From Hyaloscypha bicolor E (Eukaryota > Ascomycota > Leotiomycetes > Helotiales > Hyaloscyphaceae), in the NCBI RefSeq assembly GCF_002865645.1, contig NW_020194655.1, forward strand, positions 434,001 to 498,000: a stretch of 64,000 bases of DNA. The letters are read 5' to 3'. Below the pieces are notes generated by a model that did not search any database, was not told the origin of the DNA, and saw only the letters and a list, made by a program, of their open reading frames with translations. The position numbers and the translations under genes are program-made. This document shows positions 40,076-51,316 of the stretch, piece after piece. The stretch's first letter is position 1. Each line of letters opens with the position of its first letter.

Positions 40076-40414
40076 TTACTTCTTTATATTGAGCTACGTT
40101 TGGACCACCCTTAAGCGGTTGGCTCTCGGGGCTCCTAGAAAAAAACGGGTCACGTGAGGAACACCAGAATCTCCCTGTTCTAGGGAATCGCATATCGGAA
40201 CGCGATTACATCCAAATCCTTAGGGCTTAGCTAGGGATTAGAGAGAAGAAGCTCAGGTACCTTTCTTTCTATTTTAGTGGTTCTGGAATACGAGGGGCTT
40301 TTATTGCGATTTTTTAAAGCTTGGGGGGATATCTTAAGCTAGGGGCCCCGTAAAAAGCGCAAAAAAAAATTCCTGACCTTATATTACTTTTCTCTCCTTC
40401 TTCTCTTTATTACT

Positions 40415-43400
40415 ATGGACCCTCCCCGCTTTTATACTTCCTATAAGCAGAACCGGCCTGCTTCTGACTTTATTACGGAGCGGGCTAAGCCATATAAGAC
40501 TTGCTATTACTATCGAGTTTATATCCTCCCCCTTTTCTGGCTTAATTAACCAGTTAATAGGCCCGAAATACTACTAATTATATCTAGTGGTACTCTGCCT
40601 TATAAGAACTCGATCCGAATACCCTTCCTACCTCCCGGTAACGACGACGGTCGGTTACGGACATCTCTGTAAACGAGCCAGCCCTACGGCGCTAGTAACA
40701 GATCCGTCAACCGTCCGTTACGGCCCCCGTTCATATTATAGAGGACCCTCCTGCCGACCTACCTACTATATGGCCTCCTGCCTTCCTCTCCCGCTTCCGG
40801 CCAGCTCCCGTATATATAACTAGTCCGCTTACGGGTCGCTATATAGCTTACGGAGCCCTCTATTTTAGCTATACAGACAATTACTTTAAGGCCTATTATA
40901 AGAAGGGCGATATAATACTTCCTCTAATCCGCAAGCCTTCTCTATATCTCTCTTATCTCTTTATAGGCAATAACCCGCTCTACCGGGTCTTCCGGATAAA
41001 TATCCGGGTATATAATTATACTTTTGCCTTTATATTAATTAGCTATAAGAAGAATACCCGGATTAACTTCTCTTATAGGATCTAGTACTTTTAGATCTAT
41101 AGCAAGCTTTTCTACTTCTAAGGCCTGCTATAGCCTGCTATATATACTAAACCCTTCTTTATATAGCTCTTCTTCTATAATCTGCTCTTTATAACTAATA
41201 TACGGGCTACTAACTTCTCTTACTTAGATTATATAATTCTTTTATAGCTTATAGATATACTTATAGACTATAATCCGTTTATTATAATCTATAAAATAGC
41301 CCGCAAATATCTTATGAGCTAGTAAACCAATTTCCGGATCTTACTTAACCCGTAAATATACTTAATTCTTAAGTTAAGTACGGATTATTATTATAAGAAC
41401 CTTCCTATAAATAATAAGGTTATAGCCCTTATTCCGGACAAGTATACGAATACAAGCCACTATAATCTGGTACTTATAGTCTATAAGGCAGGCTGCAAGT
41501 ATCTATAAATATATATAATTAATATTATATATATAGTATATATACTACTTTACTATATCTTACTCTTCCTATATAGCGACCCGGACTAGTACTATGATTT
41601 ATAGTTATAGGACCGTAATAAGACCCGTTAGTAGATATGGCTAGAATAGTAGGTCTTTTACCGGTACTATCTCTATATTTATCTAGCCTTCTCCCTACTC
41701 TTTTATACTAGCCGCTTCTTTTAGTAATATATTATTAATATATATATTACCTGCAAAACTACCTTGCTCGACTAGCTCCGCTTATACTAGTAGAATATTC
41801 ATATAAATATATATATAGGACTTATAGATACTCTAATCTATAAGGATATTTATACGGGTAATATTAGCTATTACTTTATAGGTAGTAATTGCTTTATATA
41901 ATAGCTCTTTTAAGACTTAATAGCTATTATATAATACTTTAGTAAGCCAAGCTTCTTTATTACCTTTATAGCTAACTCGTACTAGCCTGAAATTACAGAT
42001 TACTTCTTAAATAAGTAGTAAGCTATTAACTATCCGGATTTCCTTTACCGGGTCTTTATATTAAAGATAAGAGAGCTATTTATAAATCTAAAGAATTACC
42101 TTTTTAGACTATATATAGGCCATATATATATAATTAAGTACTAGAAGTATAGCCTCCCGTATATATATTTGCTCTTATTTCTTAGAAAAAAAGCCGTCTT
42201 CTTAATTCCCGATTTAGTTAATAAAGTTATTTATACTGAACTCCTAGACTTATTATAGGATCCTATAGGCAAACTTATAACTATAGTAACTAGTCAGATA
42301 TCTTATGGACTATATGGCCTCAAAGATAATCCGAAAGCCCTATATATAGTTTATAAGATACCTATAGCCCTATTTGCATACCAGAAAAGGTTTCCTAAGG
42401 CATTTATAACTATAATAATTATCTATAAGAATAGGTATCCCAAGTACTAATACCGGAATAATAGCCATATATTTATAATCTATAAACTAGGCTTTCTAGG
42501 CCAGGAAGTCATCCGTAATAACCGCTAGGTTATTTCATATAACCCGTATCTTCTCTAGAAGTTCCGCTCTTATATTAATATTAAGATTTGCGCTTTTATA
42601 TAAGTAATTAAGTATATCTATAAGTATATCTATAAAGAAATAGATTATATAACTATTATAGTCTCAGGAATAGATAATAAGATTACCTAGTATTTCTAGG
42701 CTCGGTATATAGGCCCTATAGAGGCTTTCTGGTACCTATTTAAGTACCTAATATACTAAGAGTTCTCCCCGGTTTAATACCTTATAATTCACTTCCCTAG
42801 ATAATATATGGTCTGCTTTATAGCTAACCTTTTACCCGAGCAGATTACGGACCGGGCCGCAAATACCCGCTCGACCTTAATAGCCTTCTTTAAATATAAT
42901 ATAATATATAAGAACGGATACTAATACCTATATTACGAGTTCCTATAATACTTTATATAGGTTACTAAGATCCGGATATAGAAGTACTATAAGTAAGAAT
43001 ATAGTATTAGTTATATTTACTACTATAGTTTAGTTTCGGGCAAGTAATTCTACTTATAGCTCTTACTAATAGTTATATATAGTCCGCAGTCCTTTAACGA
43101 GCTCTACTTAGTTAAGGGTATCTATTATCCTATATATTATACTACCTATATTACCTGCAGCTTAGTAAAAAATAATTAGGAATAGTTCTAGTACTTTAAT
43201 AAGGCTATTTTATTAATAACTAGCTATAGTTTACGGATGCTCTTTCTTATAGGTATTTACTAGTAACTAATTACGGATATATAAGTAATCTAGGACTAGT
43301 ATAAGGAGTATTTCTATAATAACTTGGCCTATAAGCTCGCCCGTAACCCATTAATTAACTTTCTATTATCCTTAGTTAATTCTTACTATAATTATAGCCT

Positions 43401-44900
43401 TTTCTTACTTGATCTTGGCCTTACGGATCTCTAGCAAATACTTACGGATATTACCTTACCTAAAAATACCTTTAACTAGACCATAAGCTACTATATAACT
43501 AATCTATAGGTTAATTACGCCCGTAAGATATTACTAGTAACCGTAATATAAGCCTAGCTAAATATAGACTAGTACTCTTGCTTTCAGATAATTATAATAG
43601 TAATTACGGATGATTTACAGACAGCTCACTTCTACTTATAGGGCCCGGGCAAGACTAGTAAGACATTTCTCTATAAAACCCTCTATTACTATTACTATAG
43701 CCAAGGTAAGGTAGTCCTATATATGGTATTAACAGGTATTATAGCTCTCTTTTTCCCGGACAAATATACGTCTTACTCCTAATTCCGGATTCCACTCGAG
43801 CTTAATAAGTCATCCGTAAGTACGATTACTAAGACAAGCTAGCTCGGGGCACTCTTGTAATTTACGGATCTAATTATCTGGGACAAGGTGTCTATATAAT
43901 ACAAGTATTACTTTAAGGTAGTATACCGGCTAATAGTCAATTTACGGTCGGTTACGGATAATATTCTCTTTAGAGAGGTACCCGTAATTCTCGGGAGAGA
44001 CTTTGCCCAGATCTTACTAGTAGTCCTATACGGTTTGCAGGCTAATATAGTACAGGCCTGCCTATAGCGGACATAGATCTGGCTATAACTCCGTTAGTTA
44101 TTATTACGGATTAATATACGGGTCCGTAATAACCTGTCCGAGCAGGATTTTATAAACTAGATTAGTTATCTGCTATATAACCCGTTCTTAAATAGGCAAA
44201 TTACGCTCCCGCCTTTTATTCCATATACCTAGTTAATTACGGACCTAATTAATTACGTCTACCCGCAAGAATAACTCTTACGGGCCCCGTATAACTACCG
44301 GGCCTTTAGCGAACGGGTAATCCTATTAACCCTGAATAATACGGTCTATAAGCTTAATCAAATAATCCTGGATATACTTCCTGGCCAGGAACGGACATAT
44401 TTTATAGTAGATTCGGCTAATATAAACGAGGCGGATCCTGAAATTACAGAATTACCTCTAGAGGTCTTATAAAGCATCTATTTACTAGGTCTATCCCTTT
44501 CCAAGCTATAACTCAAGATTAGTATACCTATAATACTCTTGCGGAATCTCTATCTGCAAGAAGGGCTTTATAACGGGTTACGGATATTAATTTATAGCTT
44601 TGGAAGGTTCTCGATTTGCATACGGCTACTAGGTAGCGACTTTAATAGCCAATTACGGACGATTCTACGGATTAAGCTCTAGTTAACGGATTAGTAACTG
44701 TCTTTTATACTTTCTTATAAGCAGTTTCTACTTGTTTTATCCTTTATAATAACTATTAATAAATCGCAGGGCCAGTTATTTGAGGCAGTAGGAGTGGATT
44801 TACGGTCGCTGGTCTTTTCTTATAGCTAGTTCTATATAGCAGCCTTACGGGTAACCTTATAAGCAGGGCTTTGTATTCTTTTACTCCCTAATATAAACCG
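40415..44900 (+). pseudogene. Helitron Rep-helicase pseudogene
   Basis: From the ATG at 40415 (MDPPRFYTSY) degraded frames carry the Helitron order. Near 41.96-42.2 kb: GKPSLFITFTANSYWPEIT and a LPYIYLLLFL block in place of the Rep HxH-containing LPHxHxLLFL. Near 42.53-42.65 kb: VVPYNPYL..KFRSYINI and IKYIYKYIYK. Near 43.64-43.68 kb: the helicase Walker A as GPGKTSKTFLYKTL (normally GPGGTGKTF). Near 44.74-44.82 kb: TINKSQGQLFEAVGVDLRS. Many TAG/TAA codons replace Trp and Gln. The Rep histidine and Walker A changes show that no active protein can be made. Confidence 0.82.
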
Positions 44901-45041
44901 TATAAGTAATATAGTATACCCAGAAATATTACAGGGTCTTACTTAGCTTTTGACTTACTTACGGGCTATTCTCCTTCTTATACTATCCGTAAAGGCCTTT
45001 ACCAAGTCACATACCCCCTTTAATTCTAACCCTACTCGGGA

Positions 45042-45126
45042 CGAGTTTAGGGCAAAATTATTAATTGGCCCCGGAGCTTGTATAGGGCCGCCAATTAATA
45101 ATTTTAGCGAAGCGGCCCTAAACTCG
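45042..45126. other. Terminal hairpin of the Helitron
   Basis: The outer arms cgagtttagggc (45042-45053) and gccctaaactcg (45115-45126) are perfect 12-bp inverted repeats. Inside them aaaattattaattgg (45054-45068) pairs perfectly with ccaattaataatttt (45091-45105). A long structured stem at the 3' end is the expected stop signal for rolling-circle transposition, here much larger than the usual 16-20-nt hairpin. Confidence 0.75.
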
Positions 45127-45960
45127 TAAGACTATTATCTAATTAAGAGAAATAAGGAGAAGGAAACGTATTTAGAGATTACCTAAAGAAGTATATAATA
45201 AGTATTATATATAAAGAAAATAGAAAGGGTTTTCTAAGTTTATATTTTAGGGATCTTTCTCTTATAATAAAAAGAGGCCTTATTATATATAAGAAAAGGA
45301 AACTCTATAAGAGAAGAGAGATTATAAAGCTAATCTTAATATAAGGAATTTATTAGTTAAGAAGGCTAATAAATAAAAGCGGGAAAAGAAGTAAAGGAAA
45401 TAGCTCAGGGATTAGAAAAAGGCCTATAGGAGGGCCTCTAGAGAAGTACGAAAAGTATGGAAGTATAATAAGAAAACTAGTACTTTTATTATAAAAAATA
45501 AATAAGAAGAGATTAATTAGTATTAATACTAAAAGAGGATTTTAATTAAGAAGCTCTTGCCTTTTATAAAGAAATACTAAAAGGATTATCCTAATACTAT
45601 TATATAAGAGGATAATATAGGACCTTATAAGTTATATTACTAGGGGGAGATTTATAATTTATAGAAGATTATGAAATTACTTTGGCCAGAGAACTTATCT
45701 GATTTTAATATAATTAAAAAAGCCTGGTTTTGGATAAAAAAGAAGATTACTAAGCGGGGACCTACTAGTAATAGAAAGAAGCTAAGAGTGAGGTGGGAGA
45801 AGTGCTAGAAAGACCTTCCCCAGAGCAAGATTCAAGAGTGGATTATAGTAATTCCTGATTATGTAAAGGAGATAATATAATTAGAAGGGGGGAATAAGTA
45901 TAAAGAAGGTAGGAACAAGGGCCAAGAGAAAGTAATTATATATTAGATAGATAGAATTGA
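45127..45960 (+). pseudogene. Tc1/mariner transposase pseudogene, 3' part
   Basis: Continues the transposase after the Helitron. It decodes as LREIRRRKR..RLPKEVYNKYY, KGFSKF.F.GSFSYNKKRP near 45.23-45.28 kb and, near 45.67-45.78 kb, a block corresponding to LWPENLSDFN.IKKAWFWIKKKITKRG. The latter matches the catalytic SPDLNPIEP-type region and its Trp-rich follow-on in Tc1-like transposases. Stops at Trp/Gln positions and several frame changes make it dead. Confidence 0.75.
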
Positions 45961-46145
45961 ACTAATCAAAAAATAATTGAAATCGGAGGTTTAGCGAGGT
46001 AAGCCAAATTTCAGGGGACCCTTATAGGGCTTACAGGGGACTAGGACTAGCTACAGGGAGATTAAAGTAAGACCTTACAGGGCATTTAGTAGCCTTCATA
46101 AAATAATGCCCTGTATTCCCGATACTTTATGCCGTAATCTTCATA

Positions 46146-46540
46146 CCCTACCCCCTACAATCCTCAACTTTGAGGGTAATGTATTCGGTACTCAGGGTTT
46201 ACTTATGAGTTTTTCGCCTTTCTCCAGTTCTGGTATCTGGATTTAGCAAAACCCCACCCTAATTGAGGTCGTTGGCCGGAGTGCATTCGTCAGCACATTC
46301 CCCATCTCAGGTATTTCCCCTCTTCGTCGCCCTCTTCGCCCTTTTCCAATCTTCCCCTCGGCCTGTACTGGAGACTGCAATTTTCTCGTCTCCTCGGAAC
46401 CGTTTCCTACTCCAGTCCGTAGACATTCCTTAGGTTTTGCGGCTGTTGTAGGAAAAGCTGGTGCGGCAATTGGAACGACAGTTCTAACACAAGCACTGAA
46501 CTCCTTCGAAGACCGGTCAAAAGATAACAAACGTTGTGAT
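46146..46540 (+). pseudogene. GIT1-like MFS transporter pseudogene, 3' part
   Basis: Right-hand continuation of the transporter interrupted at 39013. Pieces in different frames read FPLFVALFALFQS, then GDCNFLVSSE, then VRRHSLGFAAVVGKAGAAIGTTVLTQALNSFEDRSK. These correspond to the TM10-TM11 region of these permeases, including the SSE-x-F/Y-PTPVRGHxLG motif. Frame shifts lie between the blocks. The C-terminus after about 46.54 kb is not recognisable. Confidence 0.75.
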
Positions 46541-47271
46541 TGATTGTAAGTAGTGACTCGGTCATTGGGCTCTGCCTCGTCTGGCTCTCAATGCCTCGAA
46601 AGCTTCGACATGGGAGTATCCTCTTTCGCATGAATTTACAGATAAATTTCTTGCACAGTTTATCGACTAGATATTGCTTACTTTTGCTGTTCGGGGGTTC
46701 CGATTATGGCAGAGCCGATGTGGAAGATCCGGATTGCCGAAACGGGGGGCCGTCCCCCCCACCTGCCATCCTGCAAACCCCACGTCAGACCCGAAGCCAG
46801 AAAAATCGAGTCGATAAAGACTCTTGAGATCCGACCCCTCAGTGGACGCAGGACTGCCCGGCTTACCGCCACTGCAACCACCCCCGCACACGGTTCAGCA
46901 GCGGCGGTGGTCTCCTTCCGGGTAAATGATCAGTGCATAAATAAACCCATAAGAGCGGGGTTTCTTTTACGTACGGGGCAGCGGATGAGGTCCCTATTCG
47001 ATGCTCTATGATCCCCGAGCCGAGAGTGCTATCATTCGCCAACTCCGCCAACTCTATTCCAGCAAAATCAACCCCATTGGGCTGCTGCAACGGCTTCCCC
47101 CGTCATCCCAAACACGGCACAGGAAGGGCTGACCGCATGTTTCGACCATACCAATTTTCTCCCCTTTGATTTACCCCACTAATCCCTACGATCTCAGCTT
47201 CGTAAGCTATCAACCTCACGACAAGAAACCTACCCCATAATTGAACTAGAGACTAGAGGTGGTAAGCAAGC
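46541..47271. other. Intergenic, promoter side of the methyltransferase gene
   Basis: No gene recognised. A GC hairpin with six-base arms (gggggg ccgt cccccc) occurs near 46744-46759. The last ~100 bp form the presumed 5' leader of the methyltransferase gene. Confidence 0.4.
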
Positions 47272-48967
47272 ATGGCCCAACCTGAGCAAGGCACGGGGGC
47301 TATTGCCCCTGATGAGACTGTAGGTTGTTTTGACGAGAGAAATGCCAGCCTTGCATTCTCATTACTAACTTTCACTAGTTTAACGATGGCGATTCTGCTA
47401 TTGTACGTCCACAATTTTCAAACTATTTCAAGATGCCTCAAAGCTAATCACTTCTTTAACCTTCAAGGACGAAGAAGTCAACTCTACAACCTCGTCAATC
47501 GCCTCTTCGATCTTCAAATTCCGCAAGGAGCATGGGAGGACGTACAATGCCTACGGAGAGCGAAGTATGGATCTTCTGATTGCGCTGTTGCGTTGATGAA
47601 TGCTTACAAGTCTAAGACTACTTCATGCCCAATGATGAGGTAATAGATGCGCCCCCAAGCCTCATTGCCTTCGCTAATACTTGCCAAGATGGAAAAGGAT
47701 CGTTATGGTAAAGGTGTACCTCTATACCTCAAATTTCGGAGAAGCTGATAGTCGTTTTTAGATCTTGTACATCACTTGTGGGGACTGACGCTCAGTGGAA
47801 GACTGCTCATTTGTCCTGCTGCAAGTGGGGAGCTCCATCGTGTTCTTGACGTAGGGACCGGAACAGGGATTTGGGCTATGGATTTTGGTATGTCATCCAC
47901 GACGTGAGTGTCTCGACGAGCAAAGGCTAACCCGGCAATAGCGGAAGAGCATCCTGAAGCGGAGGTAAATCATCTCCCACCTAACCATCCTTGACTCTGG
48001 GGGATTAACCAAAACTTGGAAAGGTGATTGGTGTCGACGTCAGCCCAATTCAGCCCACCTTGTAAGCCGGACTTTAACATCTCTCCCCTGAAAGCAGTGT
48101 TTGACTGTTGTAGTGTTCCACCGAACGTCCAATTTGTGATCGACGATATAGAGAAACCTTGGGCCTACTCTAAGCCCTTCGATCTCATTTTCAGCCGTCA
48201 AATGCTCGGCGCAATCCCGGACATGAAAAGCTATGTCCAAAAGTGTTACGAGTAAGTCTAATTTGCGAAATTCGTCTCTCCTATTTATTCCCTCACGACT
48301 AACATTCTTCTTAGTAACCTGAAACCTGGCTCTTGGCTAGAGATGCAGGAGCCAAAGCTTCCGGCTCTCTGTGATGACGATACCTATGCTGGTACTCAGT
48401 TTGAGAAGTGGCAGAATCTTGCCCTTGAAGCTAGCCGGAAGCTAGGTTGTCCAATGGACATTGCATTGACTTGCAAGGCGACCATGGAGGCGGTTGGATT
48501 TGAAGATGTCACCCAGGTCATCTATAAGTGGCCGATCAACAAGTGGCCAGCTGAGAAGAATATGAAGGAAATCGGTAAGTATCGCCTGATGTGCCAGAAC
48601 CAGGAGACTGATATCAGCAGGCCTCTGGAGCTACGAGAACATTACTTGCAATCTAACTGGTATCAACTTGGTGCTTTTCATCCATGGTCTTGGTTGGAAA
48701 CAAGAAGAGCTGGAGACTTTCCTCGTGGATGTCAGGAAGGACTTAAAGAATCCCAAGATTCACGCTTACTGGCCAGTGTGAGTTTTATTTGCTCAGCCTG
48801 ACCGTATTCACGTTCATTCCAACAAGATTCCCTCTGCTATTTTTGTATCACAAGCTAATTGCATCTATTTCTCCAGCTATGTCGTATATGGCAGGAAACC
48901 TGCAACTAAGATTCCAGCCGACACTACCGCTGAGGTTACCCCTGCTCCGATAGCTGAGGCCGTCTGA
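47272..48967 (+). CDS. LaeA-like class I SAM-dependent methyltransferase
   Basis: Twelve exons: 47272-47319, 47379-47402, 47468-47564, 47617-47639, 47689-47707, 47762-47887, 47942-47964, 48024-48061, 48114-48251, 48315-48574, 48621-48777 and 48877-48967. They sum to 1044 nt (347 residues) with all phases consistent. The N-terminus carries the DEEVNSTTSSIASSI...YNAYGERNYFMPNDE block typical of this fungal family. Motif I LDVGTGTGIWAMDF is at about 99-112 and the acidic strand GVDVSP at about 122-127, followed by NVQFVIDDIEKPW and FDLIFSR. LaeA-like proteins influence secondary metabolism or act as small-molecule methyltransferases; which applies here cannot be told. It is convergent with the Zn2Cys6 gene, 229 bp apart. 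Confidence 0.9.
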
Positions 48968-49196
48968 GTAACAGCGCGACACCAGGTCAGCAGTTTAGTC
49001 TTAATAGGAAACATCAATACAATGAACGAGACGAAAAGCCATTGTACAAGGCTTAAGATTTTTTCCGCATGGGACCCGAGAGGGGGTAAGTTTTCGAATT
49101 TCAAAACACTTTCAAATACTCGAAAGTTGCCACATCTTTCTTTTACTCCAGTAAGCCACGCAAATAAGCATTGCCCGTACGCAATATAGCTCCCTA

Positions 49197-50434
49197 TTAA
49201 CCCAGTCCAACCACTGATAAGGGCCATTCGATGTGAGGATGCCATTTCTTGCTTAAGTCTCGTCGACACTGGTCCAAAAGTCTGGCAGCACACCCCTTCA
49301 TGAACCAGAACGAGTCGATCATCTTGAGCATAATACAATAATGAGCCAATACTACTAAGGCTTCTGGTTTCCTCTCGCTCATCAACTCAATATACCTTTG
49401 AGAGATCTGCGCAGGCCAGGACAAGACAAGAGTCTTTACAGCAATTGTTTGGTCTGGTGTCGCTGCCATGGCGAGAAGTTTCCGGAGGACATTGAGAGCC
49501 TCACAGCACGCCTCCCCGTCTTCATCTCTACCTGCTTGCAAAACTGGCAGTAGTCGAGCAAACAATCCATCGTCAGCATTTAAATTTAAGTCGGGTGTTT
49601 CGTCCAGCGGCTTCTCCATCGAAGCCCCCAAAGGGCCAGCTAAAAGCCAGTCTAGGCAATGGTCGGCTACTTGAAAGGCACCTCTGACGAGGGGGAGGAA
49701 TTCGGATACTTCTCCCATTCCCGGTGAAAAGACTTGGGCTTCTGAAGACCGCGGACTCGCAAATGCGTACTTGGTCACAAGATGACCGCATGCATAGACG
49801 GCGTGGCAGTTTTCTTCATTGATTGACTCGAGTTCCGAGCGAATGAGGGGAAGAGCAAGACTTTGATGGTGAGTTGCCAAGAGCATATAGGAATCGCTTT
49901 CTTGTGGCCGAAGTCTCGTAAGGTGAAGCGCTGTAATCGCTATTATGGCATGCCTAGGTGTTTACGTTAGACTTGCAAATGCGAAACTGTGGATGTTTTT
50001 CGCACAATAGACAGCTGTGATCGATGGCAAGCCGAGGTAAAACATCCCGCATTGCCACCTGCAGACCCTCATTGTCTGCTAGCGATTCAGCTGTTGACAT
50101 GGTCCAGTGATGTAGGAGCTTGAAGTCCAAGAAAGAAAACTCGGGGTGGCCAGACGGGGCAGGTGAAGCAGTTGGCTTCGGCAGTAGCTGAGAAGTGGTA
50201 GGCACAACTTTCAAACCACCTTCGGACACGATCTTGAAACTGCATTCGGACGGATATCGAACACAATTGAGGCATCTTGGTTTTCTTTCGTCACACTACT
50301 AAAATGTCAGCTGACACAAAGCGAAGTAAGAGCAGCGGAATGACGTCGCGGCTAACCCGTACCTTTACACGGCGTCTTTTGCATTGGATGCATCCTGTTC
50401 TAACTTTCCGATGCGATGCCTTCTTATATGGCAT
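49197..50434 (-). CDS. Zn(II)2Cys6 transcription factor (UPC2-like)
   Basis: Three exons on the minus strand, 50434-50363, 50295-50006 and 49953-49197, give 1119 nt and 372 residues in frame. The zinc cluster is complete across intron 1: Cys15, 18, 25, 32, 35 and 42, in the spacing C-x2-C-x6-C-x6-C-x2-C-x6-C, preceded by basic KKASHRKVRTG. The rest resembles the short activator domain of fungal sterol-uptake-type C6 regulators: FKLLHHWTMSTAESLA, then AITALHLTRLRPQES, then LATHHQSLALPLIRSEL. It is probably a nuclear DNA-binding regulator; targets unknown. The second donor (gtgcga) is weak but restores frame and the conserved block. In-frame ATGs 15 bp and further upstream are alternatives. Confidence 0.88.
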
Positions 50435-50628
50435 GTTGGGCTGCCGCATAGCACAAGCTGCTCGGAGCATAATCGATGGAACGAAGTGCGAGGTGCGAGG
50501 AACGAGGTTATGGACCAACTCATCTCAGCTTACTCACCACCTTACGTCCTTGGTGCATATTTCCCTGTTCACTGGTCAGCATATGTGGAAGCTGACTTGC
50601 ATACCATCGCATCCAATTTCAACTAGCG

Positions 50629-51084
50629 CGGTGAGTCAAATGATTTGATTTGACTTGATTTAAATTGATTTGAGCCTCTTAATTAAATTAAGTTAAGCTA
50701 TATAGTCCATAATCAAATCATACTTAATTATAATCAAATATAATTAAGTGTATTTAATTAGATTACCACGTGATTACACATGTTACTCTATAGACTGAGA
50801 TACGGAGATAAGACTAAAATAAGGCTAGCCATATTTAGACTCGCTTAAAGCTATTCTTACCGAATCTAGCCTAGTATTGCTTAGTAAGCTAAGACAGCAA
50901 ATGTTTTAGTATCATTATATGTACTAAGCAATCACGTGTTTCTTACATATAATGTGCCAGGCTATATCAGGTATCCTCACTTGCCGTGCGCACCTATATC
51001 TACTTCTCTCCTTAAATCATAATTAATTATTATTAATTGTACATAATTCTAATTAATTAGCTTTGATTATTTTTTGACACACTG
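50629..51084. repeat. AT-rich possible non-autonomous element
   Basis: About 450 bp with a composition unlike its neighbours, rich in tgattt and taatta. The ends are loosely inverted: cggtgagtcaaa at the left and, reverse-complemented, cagtgtgtcaaa at the right. No target duplication was found. The right end abuts the dipeptidase fragment. Confidence 0.35.
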
Positions 51085-51186
51085 CTCAAATCGACCTCGT
51101 CACACGCCTCTAACAAGCCTACCCAACCCATTTCTCCGAACCACCAAATAGCATCACAGCACTCACATACTTCAATCTGGGCCAAA
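51085..51186 (+). pseudogene. 102-bp fragment of the membrane dipeptidase gene
   Basis: These 102 bp align without gaps to 34973-35074 in exon 3 of the dipeptidase gene, with six mismatches. The fragment is in the same orientation and includes the stretch that encodes [12 protein letters not shown] in the intact gene. It is a displaced partial copy about 16 kb from the source, next to an AT-rich repeat. Confidence 0.85.
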
Positions 51187-51316
51187 AGCTAGCGCGACCG
51201 TCTCTGGGACAACTAGAGATTGCTCGGTTTTCTGATGTTTCAATTCTCTTCGAAGACCGCGAACTTACTGATCCCGAATGGGCGTTTGTAAAAGAGCGAT
51301 GAAACATCGACGTCTC
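51187..51316 (+). other. Short open stretch of unknown origin
   Basis: Directly after the dipeptidase fragment, a frame reads LARPSLGQLEIARFSDVSIL and then FEDRELTDPEWAFVKER before a TGA at 51300-51302. It looks like the C-terminal end of a protein-coding gene, but I do not recognise it. It may be a second captured fragment. Confidence 0.3.

Larger units (their letters stand above)
40076..45126 (+). mobile_element. Helitron rolling-circle transposon (5051 bp), RIP-damaged
   Basis: A plus-strand element inserted in the Tc1 transposase without visible target duplication. Joining 40075 to 45127 restores the transposase reading (FTN-KTII for an original FTDET-type motif). It encodes remnants of Rep and PIF1-type helicase (separate entry). 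The 3' end is an 85-nt hairpin, 45042-45126. The 5' end reads ttactt; a canonical Helitron starts with TC, and TC followed by A would become TTA by RIP. The canonical CTRR 3' end is not present (actcg). The exact junction is ambiguous by one T. Confidence 0.8.
39016..46143 (+). mobile_element. Tc1/mariner-type transposon, interrupted by a Helitron
   Basis: Long inverted terminal repeats of about 115 bp (left from 39016, right ending 46143) share taaagtatcgggaataca and ctccctgtagctagtcctag. The outer TA dinucleotides (39014-39015 and 46144-46145) fit a Tc1/mariner TA duplication. Without the Helitron at 40076-45126 the element would be 2077 bp, a normal size. Its plus-strand transposase is split and RIP-damaged. 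It sits inside the MFS pseudogene. Confidence 0.88.

Noticed and set aside
40587..40823. 78-codon frame inside the Helitron
   Set aside because: It is an out-of-frame shadow of the degraded Helitron N-terminal region.
50629..51084. Firm call as a hAT-type MITE
   Set aside because: The ends are only loosely inverted and the flanks show no 8-bp duplication, so it is listed only as a low-confidence repeat.
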